Of a DNA stretch of 64,000 nucleotides, positions 35,624 to 44,918 are shown one piece after another. The notes under the pieces were generated by a model. That model saw only the letters and a list, made by a program, of their open reading frames with translations, did not search any database and was not told the DNA's origin. The first letter of the stretch is position 1; the number at the start of each line of letters is the position of its first letter. The DNA lies in assembly GCA_028823445.1 (NCBI GenBank), contig JAPKBH010000004.1, positions 1 to 64,000 on the forward strand. Direction: 5' to 3'. Made by a program: the position numbers and the translations under genes. This stretch comes from Acidimicrobiales bacterium. Its GTDB lineage: Bacteria; Actinomycetota; Acidimicrobiia; Acidimicrobiales; MedAcidi-G1.

Positions 35624-36481
35624 ATGAACGCCCCCATAATTTCTTTCCTCTCCGACTACGGCACCACCGACGAATTCGTGGGCGTCGTGCACTCCGTGCT
35701 GGCCGACCTCACCCCGCAAACCAAAGTCATCGACATCACCCACGGCATCGACGCCTACGACATACGCGCCGGCTCGCTCGCCCTGGCCCGCAGCGTCGAA
35801 TACCTGTGCCCCGGCGTAGTCCTGGCCGTAGTCGACCCCGGCGTAGGCAGCGACCGCCGCCCCGTAGCCGTAGAAGTCGGCGGCGGACAATCAGTATTAG
35901 TAGGCCCCGACAACGGGCTGCTGGCCCCCGCCGTAGCCATGGTGGGCGGAGCCAGCCGCGCCGTGGTGCTCAACAACACGGCAATCCACCTGGCCGGCGA
36001 CGCCACCACCTTCGACGGACGAGACATCTTCGCCCCCGCCGCTGCGCACCTGGCCAACGGCGGCGACCTCACCGACCTCGGCGAACTCATAGACCCCGGA
36101 ACCCTGGTACCCGGCGTGGTACCAGTAGCGCACAGCGACACCGAAGGCCTACACGCCGAAGTGCTGTGGATCGACCAATTTGGCAACGCCCAACTGAACA
36201 TCGGCCCCGAAGACCTGCCCGGCCCCCAAGCACAAATAACCGTGGCCGGGCGCCCCCGCACCGCCACCCAAGTCACAGGATTTGATCAAGTAGGACCCGG
36301 CAAACTCGGGCTCATGGTCGACGCCAGCGGCCTAATCGCCCTGGTGGTAGCCCGTGCCTCAGCGGCCGCCGACCTGGGAGTTTCTTGCGGCGACCCGGTG
36401 CTCATCACCCCCGCCGGTCAACCACCGGCCTCCTCAACGACCGGCACCCCGGTAGCCCTAACCCAACGAGAGGAAAACTAA
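35624..36481 (+). CDS. SAM hydroxide adenosyltransferase (DUF62 family)
   Basis: ISFLSDYGTTDEFVGVVHSVL, VDPGVGSDRRPVAVE, GPDNGLLAP, FDGRDIFAPAAAHLANG. Confidence 0.88.
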   Translation: MNAPIISFLSDYGTTDEFVGVVHSVLADLTPQTKVIDITHGIDAYDIRAGSLALARSVEYLCPGVVLAVVDPGVGSDRRPVAVEVGGGQSVLVGPDNGLLAPAVAMVGGASRAVVLNNTAIHLAGDATTFDGRDIFAPAAAHLANGGDLTDLGELIDPGTLVPGVVPVAHSDTEGLHAEVLWIDQFGNAQLNIGPEDLPGPQAQITVAGRPRTATQVTGFDQVGPGKLGLMVDASGLIALVVARASAAADLGVSCGDPVLITPAGQPPASSTTGTPVALTQREEN

Positions 36482-36570
36482 TGCGCTTCGGAACCACCAT
36501 CGCCACCGCCATTTTGCTGCTGGCCATACTGGGAGCCGCCGTGCTCCAGTTTGTCGTACTCGCCAATTAA
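36481..36570 (+). CDS. 29-aa single-TM microprotein
   Basis: TAATG-type stop/start overlap with upstream CDS; MRFGTTIATAILLLAILGAAVLQFVVLAN. Confidence 0.45.
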   Translation: MRFGTTIATAILLLAILGAAVLQFVVLAN

Positions 36571-37319
36571 GAGCGCTTGACCCCGGTGGCCAACAAGGCA
36601 CCAGCAAAAATCAAAACAATGCCCGCCACCAAAGTGACGGCAAAACCAGTCATGGCATCAAACACCGAGTTCAACACCCCACCCGAACTCAACACCAAAG
36701 CACCAGCCACAATAGAAACATTGCCCCAAGCGCCTTGATCTTTGGCCCCGCCAAGAGCAAACAAGCGCACTGCCGAAACAGTAGAACCCACCATGATGAC
36801 TAAGGCACCCACCGACGAAGCCACGGCGGCGGCAATACGCGGCCCGGGCCCAAACACCGCACTGCCCTGCGGCAACTGACCGGGCACAAACTCGCCAACA
36901 ATTGGCGAAGCCACCACCAACCCCACCGCAAAAGCACACAGGGTTACCGTGACCGCCGCAATACGGTTAGCCACCGGGCGAGAAGCCATCAAATACACGG
37001 TGCCCAAAGCCAAAATCGGCACATTAGCCACCGCCCCAATGGCATAAAAAACTTTAAAAGGACCAGCCGACCAGCCCCCCGCCGCCCCCGCCAACAAAGC
37101 AAAAGCCGCCACCGTAAACAACAACAAAGCAGCCGTCCACGACGCATCTTGGGGGCGCCGACGATCTAACCAACGCTCAAACACCGTGGCCGTAAAAGCC
37201 AAAGCAACCAACCCGGCCGCAGCAGCGGCTGCCATTTGTGAAGTCACCCCTGCGACGGTAGAGGCCACAAACCCTCCTGCCACCCTGCCAGCACCTAGGT
37301 TTAAACTATGACCCCCCAA
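36567..37319 (-). CDS. Hypothetical multi-TM membrane protein
   Basis: About 8 hydrophobic segments, no recognised family. Confidence 0.65.
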   Translation of the reverse strand: MGGHSLNLGAGRVAGGFVASTVAGVTSQMAAAAAAGLVALAFTATVFERWLDRRRPQDASWTAALLLFTVAAFALLAGAAGGWSAGPFKVFYAIGAVANVPILALGTVYLMASRPVANRIAAVTVTLCAFAVGLVVASPIVGEFVPGQLPQGSAVFGPGPRIAAAVASSVGALVIMVGSTVSAVRLFALGGAKDQGAWGNVSIVAGALVLSSGGVLNSVFDAMTGFAVTLVAGIVLIFAGALLATGVKRS

Positions 37320-37949
37320 CCACCGCCCGCTGTTTCGGCCGCCACGGTGTCTCGGCTGCCCGTCTACCTCCGCGGGTTAGCCGACCTTGCGGCCAGCGAC
37401 CAAAACACCGTGTCCTCACAACAACTCGCCACCATGGTCGGAGTCAAAGCCACCAACGTACGCAAAGACCTTTCCTCGCTCGGTTTTTCTGGCACCCGCG
37501 GCGTGGGCTACCAAGTAACCACCCTGATGCAACAAATCGGTTTAGTGCTCGGCGACGGCCAACCCACACCAGTAGTCATTGTGGGCGCCGGCAACCTGGG
37601 CCGCGCCCTCAGTCGCTACGACGGCTTCAACAACGGCGGGTTCCCCATCGCCGCCCTCGTCGACGTTGACCCCAAAGTAATAGGTAAAAAAATATCAGGG
37701 CTCAAAGTAAAACCCCTCAACAAACTCACCCAAATCGTAACGCAACACCAATGCACCGTGGGCATCATTGCCACCCCCGCCGCCGCCGCCCAAGAAGCCG
37801 CCGATCAGTTAGTAAAGGCCGGCGTGCGCTCGCTCCTCAACTTCGCCCCCGGGGTAGTCACCGTGCCCAACACGGTTACCGTCCGCAAAGTAGACCTGGC
37901 CACCGAACTACACATCCTGGGCTACCACCAACAACGCCAAAACAAGTGA
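37308..37949 (+). CDS. rex: Redox-sensing transcriptional repressor Rex
   Basis: VSRLPVYLRGL, GVKATNVRKDLSSLGFSGTRGVGYQV, VIVGAGNLGRAL, DVDPKVIGKKISGL, LNFAPGVVTVPNTVTVRKVDLATELHIL. Confidence 0.95.
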   Translation: MTPQPPPAVSAATVSRLPVYLRGLADLAASDQNTVSSQQLATMVGVKATNVRKDLSSLGFSGTRGVGYQVTTLMQQIGLVLGDGQPTPVVIVGAGNLGRALSRYDGFNNGGFPIAALVDVDPKVIGKKISGLKVKPLNKLTQIVTQHQCTVGIIATPAAAAQEAADQLVKAGVRSLLNFAPGVVTVPNTVTVRKVDLATELHILGYHQQRQNK

Positions 37950-38063
37950 CCCTTTTCTCTGCGCTCTCAAGTTGCCAAACGACCCAAAATCAGGGATGAT
38001 TGACCCCACGAAGCAAACCCGCCCCCCATTGCGCCTCGCCGCGCAGAACCAGGAGACCCGACC

Positions 38064-39323
38064 GTGTCGGTCGTAGTCGTAGGACTCAACCATCGCACCG
38101 TGCCGCTCGATGTTTTCGAGCGCATGACCATCGCTGCTTCGCATATACCCAAAGCCCTCGCCGACCTCACCTCACGCGAACACATCACCGAAGCCGTAGT
38201 GCTCTCCACCTGCAACCGCATCGAGGTCTACGCCTTCGCCGAAAAGTTCCATGGCGCTTACCAAGACATCCACAACTTTTTCTCCGAAATCGTGCACGCC
38301 CCGCCCGAACAATTTTCCGAACACCTGACCGGCCTCTACGACGCCGACGCCGTACGGCACCTCTTTTCGGTAGCGGCCGGGCTGGACTCCGCCGTACTCG
38401 GCGAACACGAAATCCTCGGCCAAGTACGCCGAGCCTGGGAAACCTCGGCCACCGAAAATGCCGTGGGCCCCGTGCTCAACCCCATGTTTCGCCACGCCCT
38501 CGAAGTAGGCAAACGAGTACGCACCGAAACAGGAATCTCACGCCACATCACCTCAGTGTCCCAAGCCGCCGTAGCCATGGCCGGCCAACGCCTCGGCGGT
38601 TTAGAAGGCCGCCGCGTGCTGGTACTGGGCGCCGGCGAAATGGGCGAAGGCCTGGCCCGTGCCCTCAACGGCGGCGGAGTAGCCGAAATACTGGTAGCCA
38701 ACCGCACCTGGGACCGTGCAGTAGACGTAGCCAGCCGCCTCGGTGGAACCCCAGTGCGCCTCGACGAACTCCCCACCCACCTGGCGGAAATCGACGTACT
38801 GCTTACCTCCACCGGCGCCTCTTCGGTGATTTTGGAACACGGCGACCTGGCTGCCGTCGTCGGCCACCGAAACGATCGTGAACTCCTGATTGTGGACATC
38901 GCCGTACCCCGCGACGTCGACCCCTCGGCCAGCGAAATCAACGGGGTAACGCTTTTAGACATGGACGACCTCCGCGAGTTTGCCGAACACGGCCTCAAAC
39001 AACGCCAACGCGAGGTCACCGCCGTACAAGCCATCATCGACACCGAACTGGACCGCTACGTAGACGAATCCACCGCACGGTCCGTAGGCCCCCTGGTCGC
39101 CTCATTGCGCTCCCGAGCCGCCGAAGTACAAACCGGCGAACTTGACCGCTTCTCCGCCAAACTGGCCAACCTCGACGAAGACCAACGCCAAACCGTCGAA
39201 GCACTAGCAGCCGGCATCATTGGCAAACTCTTGCACGAACCCACAGTGCGCATGAAAGACGCCGCCGGCACCGCCCGCGGCGAACGTTTAGCCGAAGCAC
39301 TCCGCGACCTGTTCGACCTTTAA
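38064..39323 (+). CDS. hemA: Glutamyl-tRNA reductase
   Basis: GLNHRTVPLDVFER, VVLSTCNRIEVYA, LDSAVLGEHEILGQVRRAWE, VLGAGEMGEGLARAL. Confidence 0.96.
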   Translation: MSVVVVGLNHRTVPLDVFERMTIAASHIPKALADLTSREHITEAVVLSTCNRIEVYAFAEKFHGAYQDIHNFFSEIVHAPPEQFSEHLTGLYDADAVRHLFSVAAGLDSAVLGEHEILGQVRRAWETSATENAVGPVLNPMFRHALEVGKRVRTETGISRHITSVSQAAVAMAGQRLGGLEGRRVLVLGAGEMGEGLARALNGGGVAEILVANRTWDRAVDVASRLGGTPVRLDELPTHLAEIDVLLTSTGASSVILEHGDLAAVVGHRNDRELLIVDIAVPRDVDPSASEINGVTLLDMDDLREFAEHGLKQRQREVTAVQAIIDTELDRYVDESTARSVGPLVASLRSRAAEVQTGELDRFSAKLANLDEDQRQTVEALAAGIIGKLLHEPTVRMKDAAGTARGERLAEALRDLFDL

Positions 39324-39329
39324 GTTTTC

Positions 39330-40223
39330 ATGCTTCTGCGGGCCGCAACTCGAGGCAGTGCGCTGGCCCTTTGGCAGACCAACCGGGTGGCCGAACTACT
39401 GGCCCAAACCAACCCCGAAGTTGAGATCGAAACCGTGGTGGTGGAAACCACCGGCGACCAAAACCAAACCACCCCCCTGCACCAAATGGGCGGCCAAGGA
39501 GTATTCGTAAAAGAAGTACAAGCCGCCGTACTCAACGGCCGAGCCGACTTCGCCGTGCACTCCGCCAAAGACCTCCCGGCCGCCGCCACCCCCGGCCTCG
39601 TGCTGGTCGCCATACCCGAACGAGCCGACCCCCGAGACGTATTGGTAGGCGCCCGCTGGGCCGACCTGCCCGCCGGGGCAATCATCGCCACCGGCTCGGT
39701 GCGCCGCCGAGCCCACCTGGCCCACCTGCGCCCCGACCTAAACTTTGCCGAACTACGCGGCAACATCGCCACCCGGCTAGAAAAAGCTGCCGACTTCGCC
39801 GCCATCGTCATGGCCAAAGCGGCCCTCGACCGGCTGGGCCTGACCCCCGCCGTGGTCGACGTTTTACCGCCCGAAGTACTGCTGCCCCAAGTAGGCCAAG
39901 GCGCCCTTGCTATCGAATGCCGCACCGATGACGCAGCCGCCGCCACCCTGCTGGCCAGCATCAGCAACCAAGAATCAATGAACACCGTGGGCGCCGAACG
40001 GGCCTTCCTCGCCGAACTGGGCGCCGGTTGCGACCTTCCCATAGCGGCCCATGCGGTCATGGACCACGGAGAAATATTACTCACCGGAGCAATGTCGTCT
40101 TTTGACGGCACCACCTTGCTGCGAGACAGCGGACGCAGCACCGACGGCCTAACCCTGGGCGCCTCGCTGGCCCGGTGCCTACGCGACGACCAAGGCGGCG
40201 GCGCCCTGCTGGACCAATCATGA
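39330..40223 (+). CDS. hemC: Hydroxymethylbilane synthase (porphobilinogen deaminase)
   Basis: LRAATRGSALALWQTNRVAELL, GVFVKEVQAAVLNGRADFAVHSAKDLP, GRADFAVHS, ERAFLAELGAGCDLPI. Confidence 0.96.
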   Translation: MLLRAATRGSALALWQTNRVAELLAQTNPEVEIETVVVETTGDQNQTTPLHQMGGQGVFVKEVQAAVLNGRADFAVHSAKDLPAAATPGLVLVAIPERADPRDVLVGARWADLPAGAIIATGSVRRRAHLAHLRPDLNFAELRGNIATRLEKAADFAAIVMAKAALDRLGLTPAVVDVLPPEVLLPQVGQGALAIECRTDDAAAATLLASISNQESMNTVGAERAFLAELGAGCDLPIAAHAVMDHGEILLTGAMSSFDGTTLLRDSGRSTDGLTLGASLARCLRDDQGGGALLDQS

Positions 40224-40945
40224 ACACCCCGCTGGCCGGCCGCACCCTGGTAGTAACCCGGGCCGCCGACCAAGCACCAGAGTTAATCCAGCAACTGGTT
40301 GCCTGGGGCGCCACCGTGGTGGCCTTACCGCTCAGCAAAATCAAGGAACCCGCCGACGGGGGAGCAGCACTAAAAACGGCGTTAGCCCAGGCCGCCCAGT
40401 ACGACTGGATCATCGCCACCTCACCCAACGGAGCCCAACGCCTGGCCAACGCCCTTACTGGCTTGCCGACCCACACCCGCTTAGCCGCCGTGGGGCCCCA
40501 AACCGCTCGGCAGTTCACCGACGCCGGATGGCCGGTAGATTTTGTGCCCCAAAGCTTTGTGGCCGACGCCCTGGTAGATGAATTCCCTGCTGGCCCCGGA
40601 CGGGTTTTGTGGGTACGAGCCGAAACGGCCCGCCCCACCCTGGCCGATGGCTTACAAGCCGCCGGGTGGCAAGTCGACCAAATAGTGGCCTACCGCAACA
40701 CCGAAGTTACTGTGCAACCCGCCGCCCTCGCCCCCGCCCAAAACGCCGACGCCGTGCTCTTTACCTCGGCCTCCTCAGTAGAGCGCTACCGCAAACTATG
40801 CAGCAAGCCCCAGCCACTGGTGGCTTTGTGCATGGGCCCGGTAACCGCCGCCGCTGCCCAAAAACACGGTTTTGAAACCCATCAAGCCGATGAATTCTCT
40901 TTGTCTGGTCTCTTGGATTTGGCCCAACAGTGGGCTACGGGATGA
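40220..40945 (+). CDS. hemD: Uroporphyrinogen-III synthase
   Basis: LAGRTLVVTRAADQAPELIQQLVAWGATVVALPL, IIATSPNGAQRL, FTSASSVERY; between hemC and hemB. Confidence 0.88.
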   Translation: MNTPLAGRTLVVTRAADQAPELIQQLVAWGATVVALPLSKIKEPADGGAALKTALAQAAQYDWIIATSPNGAQRLANALTGLPTHTRLAAVGPQTARQFTDAGWPVDFVPQSFVADALVDEFPAGPGRVLWVRAETARPTLADGLQAAGWQVDQIVAYRNTEVTVQPAALAPAQNADAVLFTSASSVERYRKLCSKPQPLVALCMGPVTAAAAQKHGFETHQADEFSLSGLLDLAQQWATG

Positions 40946-40964
40946 ATCTTCGTAGAATCGCGCC

Positions 40965-41939
40965 GTGATAGAACGACGCCCCCGCCGCCTACGCCAAACC
41001 GCTGCCCTGCGCCGCCTAGTAGCCGAAACCCAACTCTCGGTAAACGACCTGGTGGCCCCCCTGTTTGTGCGCCAAGGCATAACCGACCCTCAACCCATCG
41101 GCTCGCTACCCGGCGTGGTGCAACACACCCGCCCAAGCCTGGTCGAAGAAGCCCGGCAACTCCGCGACCTGGGCGTACCGGCGCTCATCTTGTTTGGTAT
41201 CCCCGAACACAAAGACGCCGTGGGATCCGAAGCCTGGAACCCCGACGGCATCGTGCAACAAGCCCTGCGTGACCTGCGTGACGAACTGGGCGACGACATG
41301 GTGCTCATGGCCGACCTGTGCGTCGACGAATACACCGACCACGGCCACTGCGGCATCGTCACCGCCCAAGGCACGGTCGACAACGACGCCACCCTAGAGC
41401 TCTACCAACAAGCGGCCATCGCCCAAGCCGACGCCGGTGCCCACCTGACCGCCCCCTCCGGGATGATGGACGGCCAAGTAGCGGCCATCCGCTCCGCCCT
41501 AGACAGCGCCGGCCACTTAGACACGGCAATCCTGGCCTACGCCGCCAAATACGCTTCGTCGCTCTACGGGCCTTTCCGCGACGCAGTCGATGTAGAAATA
41601 GCCGACGGCGGCGACCGCAAGGGCTACCAGCAAGACCCCGCCAACGCTCGAGAATCCATGATGGAAGTATTCCTCGACATTTCTGAGGGCGCCGACATGG
41701 TCATGGTCAAACCAGCCATGGCTTACCTCGACGTCATCGCCAAAGTTCGCGCCGAAGTAGACGTACCGCTGGCCGCCTACCACGTAAGCGGCGAATACGC
41801 CATGATCAAAGCGGCCGCCGCCAACGGGTGGATAGACGGCGACGCCGTAGCCATGGAACACCTGTTGTCTATAAAACGAGCTGGTGCCGACTTCATTCTT
41901 ACCTACCTCACTCGGTGGGCCGCCGAGGCTCTGCAGTGA
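40965..41939 (+). CDS. hemB: Porphobilinogen synthase (ALA dehydratase)
   Basis: RPRRLRQTAALRRLVAETQLSVNDLVAPLFV, DLCVDEYTDHGHCGI, APSGMMDGQVAAIR, DMVMVKPAMAYLDVI. Confidence 0.97.
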   Translation: MIERRPRRLRQTAALRRLVAETQLSVNDLVAPLFVRQGITDPQPIGSLPGVVQHTRPSLVEEARQLRDLGVPALILFGIPEHKDAVGSEAWNPDGIVQQALRDLRDELGDDMVLMADLCVDEYTDHGHCGIVTAQGTVDNDATLELYQQAAIAQADAGAHLTAPSGMMDGQVAAIRSALDSAGHLDTAILAYAAKYASSLYGPFRDAVDVEIADGGDRKGYQQDPANARESMMEVFLDISEGADMVMVKPAMAYLDVIAKVRAEVDVPLAAYHVSGEYAMIKAAAANGWIDGDAVAMEHLLSIKRAGADFILTYLTRWAAEALQ

Positions 41940-43195
41940 CCAGCAACGCTGAACTTTTTGCCCGAGCCCAAAAAGTTATTCCCGGAGGAGTCAACTCGCC
42001 AGTACGGGCCTTCGGCTCAGTAGGCGGCACCCCTTATTTTGTTACCCACGCCAAAGGCCCCCACATTTTTGACGCCGAAGGGCGCCAATACATCGACTAC
42101 GTGCAGTCCTACGGGCCCGGCATATTAGGCCACGCCCACCCCAAGGTCATCGAAGCCATCACCACGGCGGCCGCTAAAGGCACCACCTACGGGGCACCTA
42201 CCGAAGCCGAAATTGTCTTGGCCGAAATGGTGGTGGACCGTATTGCTGGCCTGGAGTCGGTGCGTTTTGTTTCCAGCGGGACCGAAGCCACCATGTCGGC
42301 CCTACGGCTAGCCCGCGGAGCCACCGGCCGAGACAAAATTGTAAAATTCGCTGGCTGCTACCACGGACACGCCGACGCCTTGCTGGCCGCCGGAGGCAGC
42401 GGAGTAGCCAACCAAGGGCTCAGCGGCTGCGACGGAGTAACCGCCGGCGCAGTAGCCGACACCATCGTGGCCCCTTACAACGTGGTGCCCGAAATTGATA
42501 ACACGGTGGCCGCCATCATTGTCGAACCAGTAGCAGCCAACATGGGCTTGGTAGCCCCCGCTGAGGGCTTCCTGCAAGGCTTGCGAGATGCTTGCGACGC
42601 CGCCGGTGCGCTCTTAATTTTTGATGAAGTCATCACCGGCTTTCGCTTATCGCACGGCGGGGCCGGCGAATACTTTGGCGTCACCCCCGACCTGTGGTGC
42701 TTCGGCAAGGTCATCGGCGGCGGCCTGCCGGTAGGAGCCTTCGGCGGGCCCTGGGAACTCATGCAACACCTCGCCCCCCTCGGCGGCGTGTACCAAGGCG
42801 GGACCTTGTCGGGAAACCCCCTGGCCATGGCCGCCGGGCGGGCCACTTTGGAACTTTTAGACCACGCCGCCCACACCCAACTCGAAGCAACCGCCGCACG
42901 GCTAGCCGACGGATTCACCCAGGTGCTCAACCAAGCCGGCGTGGACGCCCAAGCCCCCCGAGTGGGTTCGCTAGTTGGTTTGTTCTTTGGCAACACCTTG
43001 CCCACCAACTTTGACGAGGCCCAAGCCCTGGCCGAAAACGGCGTGTACCCCAAAATCTTCCACGGGTTACTCTCACGCGGCGTGGCTTTAGCCCCCGGAG
43101 CCTACGAAGCACTGTTCCCCAGTCTCTCTCACACCGACGCCATCATCGACCAAACCCTAGAAATCCTGGCCCAAGCAGCCGTCGACCTGCGTTAA
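41936..43195 (+). CDS. hemL: Glutamate-1-semialdehyde 2,1-aminomutase
   Basis: NAELFARAQKVIPGGVNSPVRAFGSVGGTP, RFVSSGTEATMSALRLARG, FDEVITGFR, GKVIGGGLPVGAFGG; GTG start overlaps hemB stop. Confidence 0.96.
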   Translation: MTSNAELFARAQKVIPGGVNSPVRAFGSVGGTPYFVTHAKGPHIFDAEGRQYIDYVQSYGPGILGHAHPKVIEAITTAAAKGTTYGAPTEAEIVLAEMVVDRIAGLESVRFVSSGTEATMSALRLARGATGRDKIVKFAGCYHGHADALLAAGGSGVANQGLSGCDGVTAGAVADTIVAPYNVVPEIDNTVAAIIVEPVAANMGLVAPAEGFLQGLRDACDAAGALLIFDEVITGFRLSHGGAGEYFGVTPDLWCFGKVIGGGLPVGAFGGPWELMQHLAPLGGVYQGGTLSGNPLAMAAGRATLELLDHAAHTQLEATAARLADGFTQVLNQAGVDAQAPRVGSLVGLFFGNTLPTNFDEAQALAENGVYPKIFHGLLSRGVALAPGAYEALFPSLSHTDAIIDQTLEILAQAAVDLR

Positions 43196-43206
43196 GAGGC
43201 AGGGGA

Positions 43207-43233
43207 GTGACATGGTGTCTGACACCATGTCAC
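43207..43233. repeat. Perfect intergenic palindrome GTGACATGGTGTC-T-GACACCATGTCAC
   Basis: 13-bp perfect arms around one central base, in the hemL/pgi convergent gap. Confidence 0.95.
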
Positions 43234-43248
43234 GCAGCAAGAAAGCGA

Positions 43249-43273
43249 TAGGGCGCAGCAAGCAGCGCCCCTA
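43249..43273. terminator. Hairpin in hemL/pgi convergent gap
   Basis: TAGGGCGC-AGCAAGCA-GCGCCC(C)TA inverted repeat; no strong T-run. Confidence 0.4.
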
Positions 43274-44869
43274 CGAAGGGTTTCGCCACTCCCGGTAACG
43301 GGCCATCAAACTGTTAGTGGAACCATCATGGTTGGGAGAACTCTCCGGGTCAGATAATTCGTCGGCAATACGCACCGCCAACTGTTTACCTAACTCCACC
43401 CCCCACTGATCAAACGGGTTAATACCCCACAAAACAGCCGCCGTTACCGTGCGGTGCTCATACAAAGCCACCAACTGACCCAACACCGACGGCGTCAACC
43501 GTTGCGCCAAAATCACCGTCGAAGGACGACCCCCGGCAAACGTACGGTGAGGAACCAACGCCGGAGACACCCCGGTAGCCGCCACCTCTTGTTCACTCCG
43601 ACCAAAAGCCAAAGCCTCAGCTTGGGCCAACAAATTGGCCATCAAAGCATCATTAACCCCGCCCGCCGGCTGAGCAAAACCAATGAAATCCACCGGAACA
43701 ACCTCTGGCCCCTGATGCAACAACTGGAAAAAAGCATGCTGAGCATCGGTACCCGCCGCACCCCAAATAACCGCCCCCGTGGGGCCCTCCACCGGCCGGC
43801 CATCCACCGAAACCGATTTGCCCAAACTCTCCATCTCAAGTTGCTGCAAGTGATCAGGAAAGCGCCGCAAAGCATGACTATAAGGAACCACCGCTCGCGA
43901 GGCCGCCCCCCGAACCTGGCGGTGCCAAACATCCAACAACCCCAACAACACCGGCACGCTGCGTTCCTCAGCCGCTACCTGGTCATCGACCAAACGCATA
44001 CCAGCCAACATCTCACCAAACCGCTCAGCCCCAATAGCCGCCATCAAACCCAACGACACCGACGAAGCCAAAGAAAAACGACCCCCCACCCACTCAGGAA
44101 AAGCAAACACCCGGTCAGACGAAACACCCCAAGTCACCGCCCGCTCCGGAAATGCCGTAGCTGCTGCCAAATGCGCCGACACCTCGTCACCTACCCCAGC
44201 AAACAACCAAGCCCGAGCCTGCTCGGCGGCCGCCAAAGTCTCGGCCGTAGTAAAAGTTTTCGAACAAACCACAATCAGGGTCGACGCCGGGTCCAACCCC
44301 GCCAAAGCCTGCGTTAAATCTGCTCGATCCAAATTGGCGGCCCACCGCACCTCAAGATCACCAGAAAACTCCGCCAAAGCCTCCGCCGCCATAGCCGGCC
44401 CCAAATGCGACCCACCAATACCCAAACTCACCACCGCACGAATGGCATGACCAGTCGCCCCCAAAACTTTCCCATCCCGCAAGGCATCAGTAAAAGACGC
44501 CAACTGCTCCAACGTGTCCTGCACCCCAGGCACCACGTTGACTCCGTCAACCTCAATGACGGCATTGGCCGAAGCCCGCAAAGCCGTATGCAACGCCGGG
44601 CGACCCTCCGTTTGGTTGACCACCTCGCCGCTCGTCATGGCCGCAAAAAACTTTGGCACCCCTCGCTGCTTGGCCAAGCGAAACAACAAATCCAAAGTAG
44701 CGGCATCTATCGGGTGCTTAGCGACATCAACCCACAAGTCGCCCAACGCAAAACTCAAAGACTCCGCACGCTGCGGGTCGGCCACAAAACGGTCAACCAA
44801 CGAAAGGTCAACTTGGTCGGCATTTAAGGCCACCAACTCGGGCCACACCGCAGCAGAATGAATACTCAT
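43271..44869 (-). CDS. pgi: Glucose-6-phosphate isomerase
   Basis: VVSLGIGGSHLGPAMAAEAL, SKTFTTAETLAAAEQARAW, FAFPEWVGGRFSLASSVSL, MESLGKSVSVDG; start MSIHSAAVW at 44869. Confidence 0.95.
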   Translation of the reverse strand: MSIHSAAVWPELVALNADQVDLSLVDRFVADPQRAESLSFALGDLWVDVAKHPIDAATLDLLFRLAKQRGVPKFFAAMTSGEVVNQTEGRPALHTALRASANAVIEVDGVNVVPGVQDTLEQLASFTDALRDGKVLGATGHAIRAVVSLGIGGSHLGPAMAAEALAEFSGDLEVRWAANLDRADLTQALAGLDPASTLIVVCSKTFTTAETLAAAEQARAWLFAGVGDEVSAHLAAATAFPERAVTWGVSSDRVFAFPEWVGGRFSLASSVSLGLMAAIGAERFGEMLAGMRLVDDQVAAEERSVPVLLGLLDVWHRQVRGAASRAVVPYSHALRRFPDHLQQLEMESLGKSVSVDGRPVEGPTGAVIWGAAGTDAQHAFFQLLHQGPEVVPVDFIGFAQPAGGVNDALMANLLAQAEALAFGRSEQEVAATGVSPALVPHRTFAGGRPSTVILAQRLTPSVLGQLVALYEHRTVTAAVLWGINPFDQWGVELGKQLAVRIADELSDPESSPNHDGSTNSLMARYREWRNPS

Positions 44870-44918
44870 CTCCCTATTGTCACCGCCCAAACAACCCGGT
44901 TGCACCATGGTGGGGGAG

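Noticed and set aside
35624-36481. SAM-dependent chlorinase/fluorinase
   Set aside because: Motifs fit the common SAM hydroxide adenosyltransferase (DUF62) form; no halogenase-specific feature recognised
32974-40273. Long antisense ORFs (e.g. 32974-33690, 34959-35594, 38336-39043, 39320-40273 on -)
   Set aside because: Lie opposite well-identified genes (mshA, proC, hemA, hemC) and have low-complexity composition from skewed codon use
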